A stretch of DNA of 54,252 nt from IMG/VR virus record IMGVR_UViG_3300038549_000013, positions 1-54,252 of that record; one strand, written 5' to 3'. Below, one piece after another: positions 44,373 through 54,010 of this stretch. Numbering within the stretch: position 1 is the first letter of the stretch; each line of letters starts with the position of its first letter. The DNA comes from a virus. The notes under the pieces are model-generated. The model searched no databases, was not told the DNA's origin, and saw nothing but the letters and a program-made list of their open reading frames with translations. A program made the position numbers and the translations under genes.

Positions 44373-44852
44373 ATGGGCACGCCGATCAATCTACTCACGG
44401 CACTCGATGAGCTCGCCGCAGCCGATGCGCTGGTGGTCTACTCATCTTCCAATGGTGACGCACGCCGAGCCTCGCTGACGACGTTGCTGTCGTTCCTGGA
44501 GGATAACCAGAACTTGGCAGCGCGACCGTTTTACACCCAGTACAGCGCGCCAGCAGCTGGCAACACGGTGCAGGTTGCAGCATCCTTCAGCGATGCCGAC
44601 GGATCGGAAAACGTGCACCTTATTTTGACTCCGGCCGGCACTCTCGCGACGCTGACCATCAAGCTCCCGCTGTCGAGCGCCTGCGTGGACGCGCAGGAAA
44701 TCATCGTCAACTGCACGCAGATCGTGACCACGCTTTCGTGGGATGCGAATGGAGCCTCGGATATCGTTGGAGAGCCGGCCACGTTGGCGGCGAATGCGTT
44801 TCTGCGGTTGAAGTATGACGAACTGACTACGAACTGGTATCGCATCGGGTGA
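44373..44852 (+). CDS. phage structural hypothetical protein
   Basis: One hundred and fifty-nine residues, one base after the previous stop. PINLLTALDELAAADALVVY is helical; the rest (FSDADGSENVHLILTPAGTL, ATLTIKLPLSSACVDAQEII) is beta-rich and Asp/Thr-heavy. Sits between the gp4- and gp10-type genes, where some P22-like phages have an extra gene. Role unknown. Confidence 0.55.
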   Translation: MGTPINLLTALDELAAADALVVYSSSNGDARRASLTTLLSFLEDNQNLAARPFYTQYSAPAAGNTVQVAASFSDADGSENVHLILTPAGTLATLTIKLPLSSACVDAQEIIVNCTQIVTTLSWDANGASDIVGEPATLAANAFLRLKYDELTTNWYRIG

Positions 44853-44855
44853 CGC

Positions 44856-46271
44856 ATGCAAATCCCGGTGTTGAGCGGGATCGCGAGCGACTCTAACGCA
44901 GAGTTTCGCACTTCCTACCCTGTCAATCTGATTCCTGTTCCAAAGCAAAGCGGAATTTCTCAGGGGTATCTGCGTCCAGCTGACGGCATTGTTCACCACG
45001 GCACAGGTCCAGGAATCGATCGCGGCGGGATCAACTGGAACGGCATTTGCTACCGCGTGATGGGCAGTAAATTTGTCTCTGTTGCAGAGAATGGCACGGT
45101 GACCACCATTGGTAGCGTGGCCGGTGGCTCAGATAGGGCCAAGTTCGATTATTCGCCGGATCGTCTCGCAATAGTCTGCGGCGGCAGCGCCTATTACTAC
45201 AACGGCACGCTTACTCAGATTACAGATTCTGATCTTGGCGCAGTCCATGATGTGATATTCGTCGACGGCTATTTCATGTTCCCAAATAGCCAGTTCCTGA
45301 TTGTCACAGAGCTTGCGGACCCGACATCCATTGATCCGCTGAAGTATGGGTCTGCGGAAACCGATCCCGACGAGATTCAAGGGCTACTCAAGGTGCGCAA
45401 TGAGCCGTGGGCGATTGGCCGCTACACATGCGAGGTTTTCCAAAACATTGGCGGAGACAGCGAGTTTCCGTTTGCGAGAATCGAAGGCGCCATGATTTCG
45501 CGCGGTTCGATTGGTCGAAACTCTCACTGTAAGTTTGGCCCGACATCGATTGCGTTCCTTGGCTCCGGGCGCGGCGAGTCTCCATCTGTGTATCTCGCAG
45601 AGAACTCAATCTCGCAGCGCATTGCCACGCGCGAGATAGATACCATACTCCAGGGCTACACCGAGGCGCAGCTGACTCAGTCGATTCTAGAACAGCGTTT
45701 CGACAAGGGCCATCAGCATCTGTATGTGCACCTGCCGGATCGCACGCTGGTCTATGACGCTGCCGGTTCTGCTGCAGCCCAGGAGCCAGTATGGTTCGTG
45801 CTTGTTTCGACCCTTGGCGGATTCTCGCAGTACCGTGCCCGCAATCTGGTGTGGTGCTACGACCGCTGGTTGTGCGGCGATCCTTTGGAACTGAGGGTTG
45901 GATATCTCAGCAATGAACTATCGAGTCATTACGGGGACCACGTGCGATGGGAGTTCGCGACCATCATCATCTACAACGACGGCGCATCCGGGATCATGCA
46001 CGAGATTGAGCTCGTTGCGTTGACCGGCCGTGTTGCCTTCGGCCTCGATCCTTACATTCGGACCAGCTACAGCAAGGACGGGCTTACTTGGAGCCAGAAT
46101 AGAGCCATAAAAGTTGGCGCTCGAGGGGAGCGCGACAAGAGGTTGGTCTGGCGCCAGCAGGGCACGATTGGGCATTTTCGCTCGCAGCGATTCCAAGGTG
46201 ACAGCCAGTCATTTGCCAGCTTTGCAAGGCTTGAGGTGCAAGTCGAGCCGCTTGCCTACGCAACCTCCTAA
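44856..46271 (+). CDS. P22 gp10-type tail hub / packaged-DNA stabilisation protein
   Basis: Four hundred and seventy-one residues (P22 gp10: 472). MQIPVLSGIASDSNAEFRTS, PVNLIPVPKQSGISQGYLRP, YFMFPNSQFLIVTELADPTS, and RDKRLVWRQQGTIGHFRSQR are in line with the gp10 family. It forms a hexameric ring below gp4 and closes the head. It follows the family order portal, scaffold, coat, gp4, gp10. Confidence 0.88.
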   Translation: MQIPVLSGIASDSNAEFRTSYPVNLIPVPKQSGISQGYLRPADGIVHHGTGPGIDRGGINWNGICYRVMGSKFVSVAENGTVTTIGSVAGGSDRAKFDYSPDRLAIVCGGSAYYYNGTLTQITDSDLGAVHDVIFVDGYFMFPNSQFLIVTELADPTSIDPLKYGSAETDPDEIQGLLKVRNEPWAIGRYTCEVFQNIGGDSEFPFARIEGAMISRGSIGRNSHCKFGPTSIAFLGSGRGESPSVYLAENSISQRIATREIDTILQGYTEAQLTQSILEQRFDKGHQHLYVHLPDRTLVYDAAGSAAAQEPVWFVLVSTLGGFSQYRARNLVWCYDRWLCGDPLELRVGYLSNELSSHYGDHVRWEFATIIIYNDGASGIMHEIELVALTGRVAFGLDPYIRTSYSKDGLTWSQNRAIKVGARGERDKRLVWRQQGTIGHFRSQRFQGDSQSFASFARLEVQVEPLAYATS

Positions 46272-47266
46272 TGGTTGACGGACTGACACCAGATCCGAAG
46301 CCGCTCAGTCGTGAGCAGCTTTCCGTATTCCTCAAGAATCCTTTGGCGGTGCGCACATTCGAGAGAATGATGGCGCGCGTAGGCGTCGAAATGCCAGCAG
46401 AAATGCTGGCGTTTTTGCGGAAGGACACACTGACCGCGCGCGGCGACATGTTTGTTCGTGATGCGACTGATGTGACGCGCCTGCCGCTCGGATCGAATCT
46501 CAGGCTGCTGCGATCGAATGGTCTCGATGCAATATGGGAATCGATATCTCCGACAATCACTCTTGGCACAGATCTGAGTGGGAGCCTGACTCTCACTGAC
46601 TTGTCAGGCGGTGATCTGAACTCCACCATTGTTGCCAATGCAGTCAGCAACGAGAAGCTCGCCGACATGGCTGAGGGCACCATCAAGGGCAGGGCCGAAG
46701 GCACTGGAACTGGTGACCCGACTGACCTCACGCCATCCCAAGTTGTAGCGATTATTGACGGCGAGGCTATTACGGGCCTGAGATTTCTGCCTACTAGTTC
46801 CAGCGCAGGGACAAATTCACTGTATCTCTCGGCCGCGAATACTCCGGCTATCTCGAGCAATTCAACGCTAGCGATGTCCTGGGACAGTTCGCAGAACGCA
46901 CTCGGGAAGGCCGCCATACTCTCCGACAGCGCCACAGCAGGCGTGGGCTATGCGACTGGTGCCGGTGGGACGGTCACCCAGATCACGAGCCGTACGACTG
47001 GGGTGACTATCAATAAGGTGTCCGGAGCGATTACGCTAGTGTCCGCTGCAGGCACTGCGACATGGCAGTCCTTCACGGTCACGAATTCGGCGGTAGCGGC
47101 TACCGACGTTATCGTGGTCAACCAGAAGTCGGGCACCGACAAGAACATGATTCATGTGACCGCAGTTGGCGCCGGCAGCTTTGAAGTCACCTTCGCAACC
47201 ACCGGCGGGACCACTGTGGAGCAGCCGGTTTTCAGCTTCGCGGTCATTAAGGCTGTGGCGGCATGA
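46271..47266 (+). CDS. tail-tip structural protein at the gp26 position
   Basis: Three hundred and thirty-one residues, one base overlapping gp10. The N-terminal 60 are helical. The C-terminal 105 (VGYATGAGGTVTQITSRTTG, VTINKVSGAITLVSAAGTAT, FAVIKAVAA at the end) form a beta module I recognise from many phage tail or fibre proteins. It occupies the place of the P22 needle gp26 but lacks the long coiled coil, so it is not a simple homolog. Confidence 0.6.
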   Translation: MVDGLTPDPKPLSREQLSVFLKNPLAVRTFERMMARVGVEMPAEMLAFLRKDTLTARGDMFVRDATDVTRLPLGSNLRLLRSNGLDAIWESISPTITLGTDLSGSLTLTDLSGGDLNSTIVANAVSNEKLADMAEGTIKGRAEGTGTGDPTDLTPSQVVAIIDGEAITGLRFLPTSSSAGTNSLYLSAANTPAISSNSTLAMSWDSSQNALGKAAILSDSATAGVGYATGAGGTVTQITSRTTGVTINKVSGAITLVSAAGTATWQSFTVTNSAVAATDVIVVNQKSGTDKNMIHVTAVGAGSFEVTFATTGGTTVEQPVFSFAVIKAVAA

Positions 47267-47358
47267 TTTCGTTGGTGATAGTATGTGGGATAGCTGAGCG
47301 CCATACCATGGCACCCCTCGCATCCAGCGGCGATTCCAACCGGAGTCCGTCCGCTTGA
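47263..47358 (+). CDS. 31-codon ORF bridging two structural genes
   Basis: ATG overlaps the previous stop (ATGA) and the TGA overlaps the next TTG start (TTGA). The peptide begins MISLVIVCGIAERHTMAPLA, hydrophobic at first. It occupies the 88-base gap and was found by eye. A coupling role is the simplest reading. Confidence 0.4.
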   Translation: MISLVIVCGIAERHTMAPLASSGDSNRSPSA

Positions 47359-47789
47359 GCGAAATCCTCCAAGGTCGATCGCTATCACTGTCGCAAGACG
47401 GCAATGGCGTCGTGCTGTCTCCTCCGCCAAGCTTCCCGGGAATCGATTACAGCGCGATTGAGCTCGCCATGAGGGCCCATGAGCAGGCCGAGTGGGAGTC
47501 CACCCACGAGCTATCCGATGGCCTGTATCTGCGCCGCACGCGCATCCCGGCGGGCGTCATTGTGCTCGGCCGGAAACATCGTAAGCCCTGCGTGAACCTG
47601 CTCCTGGAGGGCAGTGTGATCCTGTTCGCCCCGAATGGCGCGTCCACCGTGCTGAATGCGCCGCGTTGCTTCACCGGCCCGGTCGGGTCTCAGAAACTGG
47701 CATTCACGCTCACCGATATCGTGTGCGCCAATGTGTTTTCGGTCGATGGCCAGACCATCGAAGAGATAGAAACCGAGGTATTCCATTGA
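47355..47789 (+). CDS. cupin-like phage protein
   Basis: One hundred and forty-four residues from TTG at 47355. YLRRTRIPAGVIVLGRKHRK, PCVNLLLEGSVILFAPNGAS look like the G(X)5HX...G core strands of cupins, although the second His pair is not evident, so catalysis is doubtful. It sits where P22 has gp14. A structural or assembly role is inferred. Confidence 0.5.
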   Translation: MSEILQGRSLSLSQDGNGVVLSPPPSFPGIDYSAIELAMRAHEQAEWESTHELSDGLYLRRTRIPAGVIVLGRKHRKPCVNLLLEGSVILFAPNGASTVLNAPRCFTGPVGSQKLAFTLTDIVCANVFSVDGQTIEEIETEVFH

Positions 47790-48424
47790 GCGGTGTAGCC
47801 ACAGCAGTCACCGCCGGTGTAGTGGGCGTTGCCGGAGCCGTTGCCCAGGATAGAGCGGCCTCGAAAGCAGCCAAGGCTCAGAAGAACGCGAGCAACGCCG
47901 CGATTGCCAACGAGCAGGATCAGTTCGCGGCGATCCGTGAGTTGCTAGCTCCGTACGTCCAGGCGGGAGACAAGGCTACGGAGTCACAGCTAGCCCTGCT
48001 GGGATTGCTCGGTGATGATCAGCAGCGCAAGGCGATCATGAATGTCCAACAGGGCTCGGAGTATTCGACGCTGATCAAGCAGGGTGAGGAAGCGATCCTG
48101 CAGAACGCCTCTGCAACTGGCGGGCTCCGCGGAGGTAACACACAGGCCGCGCTGAGCGAATTCCGCCCGCAATTGCTGAATCAACTGCTGAACGAGCGAT
48201 TTTCAAAGCTCGGTGATCTCGCGGGCCGCGGACAAGCGTCGGCAGCCGGGCAGGCATCACTCCAGCAGCAGTCAGCGGCTAACGTGAGCAACCTTATCGG
48301 ATCCATCGGACAGGCCGGCGCGGGGCGTGCGATAGCCCAGGGGAACGCCATTGCTGGCGGACTTGGTGCTGTCGGCGATTCGGTGGGAACTCTTGCGACT
48401 CTCAGGCTGCTGAAGAGTTTCTGA
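47786..48424 (+). CDS. gp7-type DNA ejection protein
   Basis: Two hundred and twelve residues from TTG at 47786 (TTGA overlap). A hydrophobic N-terminus (VATAVTAGVVGVAGAVAQDR) is followed by long Ala/Gln helices; QGEEAILQNASATGGLRGGN is a signature of phage DNA-transfer proteins. By P22 knowledge, gp7 leaves the head with the DNA and helps bridge the cell envelope. Neighbours in the order gp7, gp20, gp16 support it. Confidence 0.75.
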   Translation: MSGVATAVTAGVVGVAGAVAQDRAASKAAKAQKNASNAAIANEQDQFAAIRELLAPYVQAGDKATESQLALLGLLGDDQQRKAIMNVQQGSEYSTLIKQGEEAILQNASATGGLRGGNTQAALSEFRPQLLNQLLNERFSKLGDLAGRGQASAAGQASLQQQSAANVSNLIGSIGQAGAGRAIAQGNAIAGGLGAVGDSVGTLATLRLLKSF

Positions 48425-48425
48425 G

Positions 48426-49739
48426 ATGCCACAGCCATTCGACTACAGCCTCACCGTCCAAAACCCCGCAGCAAGCGTGACGCAGGGCATCCAGAAGGGT
48501 ATAGGACTAGCCCAGGGGCTAACGCAGGTCAAGCAGGCGCGCACGGAAGCAACGGCCGCCGCGCAGGCGAATGAGCGGAAGACGGCTTTCAATGCGGACC
48601 TCGCGAAGATCTCTGCGGCCCCGACTGCCGCCGGATACGCGTCCCTGGCGGCGAGATATCCCGAATTCGGCAAGGTCCTGAAGGAGGGCTATGACGTACT
48701 CGGCGCTGAGGAGCAAAAGCAAAACCTCGCAGACGCGTCCTCAGTGTATTCGGCGCTGGCTGCCGATGAGCCTGAATACGCCGAGGAGCTTCTGACGAAG
48801 CAGGCAGAGGCACTGCGCAATGGTGGTCGTGAGCAGGAAGCGAAAGCGCGGGAGGACTTGGCTAGGCTCGTCAAGCTGAGCCCCGATACAGCGAGAACCT
48901 CTGCTGGACTCTATCTATCAACCGTGATGGGTCCTGAGAAATTCGTCGAGGGCTTCAGCAAGCTCGAGAGCGATCGACGTTCGCGCGACCTGGAAGGCGC
49001 TACATTGACCGAGGCCGAAGCAAAGGCGGATAAGGCGGCGGTGGCCGCGAAGTTCGCTGAGTCGGAGGCGGCTTTAGAGCTGCAAAAGAAAGGATACGAC
49101 ATCGAGAAGATTAAGAATGACATTCAGGTGTCGCGCGCCAATGTTCGGATTGCAGCGATGAATGCTGAACTGGCCAAGGAGTTGAACGCGCAGCGTGCAG
49201 AACTTCTGCGCTCACGCATTGCCGACGCGCAAATCAAGCGCGACGCAGACGTGCGCGATCGCGTGGCCAATGCTGAGTCGGCACGTGGACAGATTGATAA
49301 CTTTCTGAACACTGCCGATAGAGCACTGGCTACCCCATTCAACGTCATCGAGAATGCAACCGGCTCTGTTGATTCGCGGCTTATCACCTTGCGCCAGTCC
49401 ACCGCTGACTTTGAGGAATTGATTGACACGCTGGGCTCTCAGGCATTTCTTGCTCAGGCGCCGAACCTCAAGGGCATGGGGGCACTCTCCAATGCTGAGG
49501 GCGAGAAGCTGCAAACGGCACTGCAAAACCTCAAGCTGCGTCAAAGCCCGGAGCGATTGGTCAACAACCTTCGGGAGGCGCAGCGTTTGTTGCTGAAAGC
49601 TAGGGACAACATCTCGACCCGTTATGGCGTCCCGGAGACTGTCCCAGACACTCCCGCAGCAGCGCCGAGCGACCAGGAGACGAATGCACTGCTCGATCAA
49701 TACCTGTTCGGCGGCGAGCCGATCGCGGGCGACGGGTGA
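48426..49739 (+). CDS. gp20-type DNA ejection protein
   Basis: Four hundred and thirty-seven residues (P22 gp20: 471). Ala/Gln/Glu-rich and helical throughout, with strong heptads at about 185-290 (AAVAAKFAESEAALELQKKG). PAASVTQGIQKGIGLAQGLT near the start recalls other virion ejection proteins. It forms part of the ejection apparatus by synteny rather than clear sequence motif. Confidence 0.65.
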   Translation: MPQPFDYSLTVQNPAASVTQGIQKGIGLAQGLTQVKQARTEATAAAQANERKTAFNADLAKISAAPTAAGYASLAARYPEFGKVLKEGYDVLGAEEQKQNLADASSVYSALAADEPEYAEELLTKQAEALRNGGREQEAKAREDLARLVKLSPDTARTSAGLYLSTVMGPEKFVEGFSKLESDRRSRDLEGATLTEAEAKADKAAVAAKFAESEAALELQKKGYDIEKIKNDIQVSRANVRIAAMNAELAKELNAQRAELLRSRIADAQIKRDADVRDRVANAESARGQIDNFLNTADRALATPFNVIENATGSVDSRLITLRQSTADFEELIDTLGSQAFLAQAPNLKGMGALSNAEGEKLQTALQNLKLRQSPERLVNNLREAQRLLLKARDNISTRYGVPETVPDTPAAAPSDQETNALLDQYLFGGEPIAGDG

Positions 49740-49742
49740 TCT

Positions 49743-51647
49743 GTGCCGAGCCGTCGCGAGCAAATCGCCATCGCATTAAAGCGCGCGCACCAAGCTGGTG
49801 ATTCAAACGCCGCACGCAAGCTGGCTGCGGCCTACAACCAGACCGATGGGGCGGCTCCAGAGTACTTGGGCGCCCTGCCCGGAGAAGCGACCGACCCGGG
49901 ATTGTTCGAAAAGTCGCTGCCGGAGCCAACACGGGCAATCGACGATCCGCTTGGCGCTGCAGTAGGCACGGTCGAGGCCGCAGGAACTCTCACGACGGGG
50001 GCCACCACTGGAGCGGCCGGCATGGTCGGGGGATTCCTCAAGGGGGTTGCTGAATCCATTCTGCGCGGCGACTTCGGAACGCAGCAGGCCGGCGAACTCA
50101 TTGCCAAAAGCGCTGAGAGCGGAGCACAGGCGCTGACCTATGAGCCGCGGACAGAGGCAGGCCAGCGACAGGTCGCGGCCGTGGGTGAGGCGCTGGAGCC
50201 GCTGACGCCACTGCTGGCCGTAACGCCAGTGGAAGGCGCAGCGGCTGCCGCTGGTATCGCAGCTGCAGCCAGTCCGGTGTCAGCAGGTGCGCGGGCAACG
50301 GCGAGCAAGGCGGCCCAGGGAGTGCGGCAAGCAATCGGCAAGACGGAGCCGAGTCCTGGCGCCGCAGGACCCAGAAGCGCTGGCGCAGCGGATGTTGGCG
50401 CTGCCACCGTGCGCGATCAGCTGGCTCGCGAACTGCCAGTTCCGATCAAGCTCACTCAGGGACAAAAAACACGTGAATTCGGACAGCTGCAATTCGAGCG
50501 TGAGACAGCCAAGAACGCCAAGGTCGGCGGGGCAATGCGCGAGAGGCTCGATGAGCAAAACGCGCAGCTCGTGCAGAACATCGACGCTTTCATCGAGGGA
50601 ACAGGCGGTGTTGCGCCGGATCTACGAAGCGTTGGCCTGAGCGTCGAAAAGGGTATTCGGGTCAAGGCGCTGCGGGACAAGCGTCGAATTCGGACGCTCT
50701 ACAAGGAGGCCGAAAAGGCAGGCGAGCTGGAAACCACGGTCCAGCTGGATGCGCTCGCGAAGTATCTCGATGACTCCCGTTCGCTCGACGGCACTGCGAA
50801 AAACCTTCCAGCAGTCCGCGCGGAAGCAAAGCGTCTTGGAATTCTCGCAGAAGGGCCAGACGGCAAGCTTACCGCGCAGCCTACTACGCTCGCTAATGGT
50901 GAATTGCTGCGAAAATTCATCAACAAGGCGACCGGCAACGACAAGACGGAGCAGCTACAGGCGGTGGAACTGAAGAAGGTCTATGACGCGGCCACCAAGG
51001 ACGCAGGCGGTGCCCTCTACAAGCGCGCACGGGATGCTTACTCGAAGTATCAGGACGATTTCGTAAATCAAGTCGCAGTCAAAAACATCCTAGGGACCAA
51101 GCGCGGGAGTTCGGATCGCGCCATCGCCTATGAGGACGTGCTCAATCGCACGGTCGTGTCTCCTTCCACCTCTCTAGATCAGCTGGAGGGTGTTTTCCGA
51201 CTCCTGAACAAGAGCGCGCCCGGAAAACAGGCGATCGCTGACTTGAAGGCAGGAACTTTGGAGTGGTTGAAGGGCGAGGCTACGAAGAATGTCGGCACCA
51301 CCAGCGCTGGCGACAAGGTATTCAGCGCAGCCGGCTTCAACAAGGCTATCACCCAGCTCGACAAGTCCGGGAAGCTTGATTTTGTCTTCGGCAAGAAGGG
51401 CGCCGAGCAGCTGCGCACCCTAAATGAGATCGCGCAGGATGTGCTGACCGTACCGGCTGGAGCCGTGAACACCAGCAACACGGCGAGCGCCTTAGCGTCC
51501 ATGGCAGATTTGGTTTTTGCCTCCGGGACTGGTATTCCGGCCCCGCTCGCCAGCGCCATTAAGCTGCTCCGAGGTCAGATCAAGGATGCCAAATTGAAAA
51601 AGCGACTGGATGAGTCACTGGGTAATAGCTCTGGTACCGATCAATGA
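49743..51647 (+). CDS. gp16-type DNA ejection protein
   Basis: Six hundred and thirty-four residues from GTG at 49743 (P22 gp16: 609). Residues 70-200 contain several hydrophobic Ala/Gly helices (TTGATTGAAGMVGGFLKGVA, LLAVTPVEGAAAAAGIAAAA), consistent with membrane insertion. The rest is charged helices. In P22, gp16 lets DNA cross the inner membrane. It is the last of the three ejection genes, ATGA-coupled to the tailspike. Confidence 0.7.
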   Translation: MPSRREQIAIALKRAHQAGDSNAARKLAAAYNQTDGAAPEYLGALPGEATDPGLFEKSLPEPTRAIDDPLGAAVGTVEAAGTLTTGATTGAAGMVGGFLKGVAESILRGDFGTQQAGELIAKSAESGAQALTYEPRTEAGQRQVAAVGEALEPLTPLLAVTPVEGAAAAAGIAAAASPVSAGARATASKAAQGVRQAIGKTEPSPGAAGPRSAGAADVGAATVRDQLARELPVPIKLTQGQKTREFGQLQFERETAKNAKVGGAMRERLDEQNAQLVQNIDAFIEGTGGVAPDLRSVGLSVEKGIRVKALRDKRRIRTLYKEAEKAGELETTVQLDALAKYLDDSRSLDGTAKNLPAVRAEAKRLGILAEGPDGKLTAQPTTLANGELLRKFINKATGNDKTEQLQAVELKKVYDAATKDAGGALYKRARDAYSKYQDDFVNQVAVKNILGTKRGSSDRAIAYEDVLNRTVVSPSTSLDQLEGVFRLLNKSAPGKQAIADLKAGTLEWLKGEATKNVGTTSAGDKVFSAAGFNKAITQLDKSGKLDFVFGKKGAEQLRTLNEIAQDVLTVPAGAVNTSNTASALASMADLVFASGTGIPAPLASAIKLLRGQIKDAKLKKRLDESLGNSSGTDQ

Positions 51648-53545
51648 CCAAGGTCACCGACCCGTACATCTTCCTGTCCGATCGGCGTGGCAATGCGCTC
51701 GAGTCAGGCCACGTCTACATTGGAGCGGCCGGTCAGAACCCGCAGTCCAATCCCATCCAGGCATATGCGGATGAGGATTTTCTCATACCCCTTGCGCAGC
51801 CGATTCGCACTCTGGCTGGATACCCAGTCAACGGCAACTCTCCGACGCAGGTCTTCGTCAACGCCGATGACTATTCCATGGTCGTGCGTGATAAGCGCGA
51901 CACGCTGGTCCTTTCGTCGCTGACCTCCGCTCCCGATGTGCTGACACGCAGCGAGCTCAGTGCAATCCTGTTTGAGCAGAGCCCGGCCGAAGCAGCCGTG
52001 GGCGCGGTGCCGACAAGCTTCGAGTACTACTACGGCGATTGTCGGCGGTTCGGCGTGTCCACTGCCGCCAGCGCCGCTGCCAACGCCGCCGCATTCAATG
52101 TTGCGCTCTCTGTTGGCGGTCGCGTCTATATCGACGCGCCGGGCACCTACGTCGTCAATGACAACATCTACGTGCCGAGCAACACGCATTTGTACATTGG
52201 TCCGGGCGTGACCATTCAGGGCGCTGCCAGTAAAGCCTGGATCTCGACCGGGATCATACTGATTGATGGCAGTGGCAATGTTAAAGTTGAGATAGCCGGC
52301 ATCATCGATGGAAATAAGGACAACAATCCTACGGGTCGTGCGTTTGGCGTCGAAGTCAGGTCGTCAACTGACGTAACAGTATGCGGCAGCGGCAGCATCA
52401 TTAACTGCCCGGCGCAAGACGCTACCGGCATCAACGGAGGCGATGGCGTCTACGTCGGCGGAGCGGGGAGCGCTCGCGTCACAGTCCGTGATCTGCTTCT
52501 AGACTCCAATGTGCGTCAAGGCATTTCTATAACACGATGCCTGGACTTCTCGCTGATCAATTTGCGTTGTCATAACCAGACTGGTAGCGATCCCGGCGCG
52601 GGAATCGACCTTGAGCCAGACTCTCCTGGCGTCATTAAGCGCGGACGAGTTATCGGCTGCTACTGCGAAGGCAATTATCGCGGAATGGATATTGTTGACT
52701 GCGAAGAAATCACAGTGCAAGGTCTTCAGATCGTGAACAGCCGATGGAATGGCATGCAGATCATACGCGGCACGGATATCCGCGTTGAAGCCAAGATCGT
52801 CGTTGGTAATCCAACTGTATCGCAGCTCGGGACGGTGCTTATCGAGGATTCAGAGGACTGCGTGCTGGACTTTGAGGTTGTTGGCTCTTTCGACGCGCAA
52901 GAGGCCAACTCTTGTATTCGATTTTCGCAAGGATGCCGGCGTATTCGCCTCAAGGCAAAGGTGAGGAATTGCAAGGGCAACGCTATTGGGATCGGCGGCT
53001 CAGGGATGGGCGAAGACAATACCGATATCTTCATCGAGGGGTGCCACCTCTACAATTGCGCCGACCCCGCGCAGAACGCACCGGTGATTTTCATCGACTC
53101 CAACAGTGGCGGCACCTTTTTCAGCAGACGGGTGACGATCCGCAACAACTACATTTATGACGACCGCACCGGCGGCAACGAGGCAACCGTCGGGATCCAG
53201 GTCTCGGGCAACGTGACCTCTGCTGTGTTGGCGGATTACCGCTTTGGCAGCAAGAGCAACACCATCATCGGCCCGACAGAAAAGTCCACTCGCGCGCACT
53301 GGGCTATCGTCAACTACGACCCGCCCAGTCTCGCGGATGGTGCAGGCGTCACCACCACGCTGACAGTTGACGGCGCGGTGATTGGCGATGGCGTCAATGG
53401 TTCCTTCGCGCGCGACCTGCAGGGCATCAGCACGACCTTTTACGTGAGCGCCACCGATACGGTGTCGATGCGCATGCAGAACGAATCGGGCGGCGTGCTG
53501 GACTTGGCCTCCAGCGCTTTCCAGGCTGAGTTGTTGAAGACCTGA
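51644..53545 (+). CDS. tailspike with P22-like head-binding domain and beta-helix
   Basis: Six hundred and thirty-three residues (P22 gp9: 667). Residues 1-95 follow the P22 head-binding domain (DPYIFLSDRRGNALESGHVY, PIQAYADEDFLIPLAQPIRT, TQVFVNADDYSMVVRDKRDT). Residues about 140-520 form a right-handed beta-helix: repeated turns such as GVEVRSSTDVTVCGSGSIIN and GMDIVDCEEITVQGLQIVNS. The C-terminal 90 residues are a beta module. The helix binds and possibly cleaves host O-antigen; the specificity cannot be read. It is the prime host-range determinant. Confidence 0.88.
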   Translation: MTKVTDPYIFLSDRRGNALESGHVYIGAAGQNPQSNPIQAYADEDFLIPLAQPIRTLAGYPVNGNSPTQVFVNADDYSMVVRDKRDTLVLSSLTSAPDVLTRSELSAILFEQSPAEAAVGAVPTSFEYYYGDCRRFGVSTAASAAANAAAFNVALSVGGRVYIDAPGTYVVNDNIYVPSNTHLYIGPGVTIQGAASKAWISTGIILIDGSGNVKVEIAGIIDGNKDNNPTGRAFGVEVRSSTDVTVCGSGSIINCPAQDATGINGGDGVYVGGAGSARVTVRDLLLDSNVRQGISITRCLDFSLINLRCHNQTGSDPGAGIDLEPDSPGVIKRGRVIGCYCEGNYRGMDIVDCEEITVQGLQIVNSRWNGMQIIRGTDIRVEAKIVVGNPTVSQLGTVLIEDSEDCVLDFEVVGSFDAQEANSCIRFSQGCRRIRLKAKVRNCKGNAIGIGGSGMGEDNTDIFIEGCHLYNCADPAQNAPVIFIDSNSGGTFFSRRVTIRNNYIYDDRTGGNEATVGIQVSGNVTSAVLADYRFGSKSNTIIGPTEKSTRAHWAIVNYDPPSLADGAGVTTTLTVDGAVIGDGVNGSFARDLQGISTTFYVSATDTVSMRMQNESGGVLDLASSAFQAELLKT

Positions 53546-53548
53546 GCC

Positions 53549-53968
53549 ATGAAAATATTTCGACTTGCAATCGTCGAGTGCACTCGCGCTACGGGCTGCC
53601 TAGAATTGCAGAAATTTGTCACCAACGAGGCTGGCAATCCTGAGTGGGTCCACTACTGCATCGTCGTCGATGCGGCGCAGGCCCTGGAGGTAGTGCGTGA
53701 GGTTGAGCCGAGCGCGGCGGCCCAGGCCGAGGCGGATCTCATTGGCAGTGAGGTGATTGGCTCGAAAGCCGAGCCGCTCGCGGATGCGCGCAGGGACCCA
53801 GCGGCCAAGGCATTGCGAGGCTGGCCGATGACGGAGGAAATTGCGATCCAGTCCTCGAAAGTTCGCGGGCTTGGTCGAGTGCCGCTCGGCTCTATATCTT
53901 CCGGGGAAAATCCCGCCGCCACGCCTCAGCGCACGCCACGCTTGGATGGCCGGCCAGCGTCCCAGTGA
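53549..53968 (+). CDS. phage hypothetical protein
   Basis: One hundred and thirty-nine residues right behind the tailspike. The first 50 (MKIFRLAIVECTRATGCLEL, EWVHYCIVVDAAQALEVVRE) are alpha/beta; the rest is low-complexity and polar. Possibly a tail-linked or regulatory factor; unknown. The 42 bases after it hold only the next start region. Confidence 0.5.
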   Translation: MKIFRLAIVECTRATGCLELQKFVTNEAGNPEWVHYCIVVDAAQALEVVREVEPSAAAQAEADLIGSEVIGSKAEPLADARRDPAAKALRGWPMTEEIAIQSSKVRGLGRVPLGSISSGENPAATPQRTPRLDGRPASQ

Positions 53969-54010
53969 GATCCCTCGCGCCTGAAGGAACAGCGAAGTGA
54001 GTCACAGATC

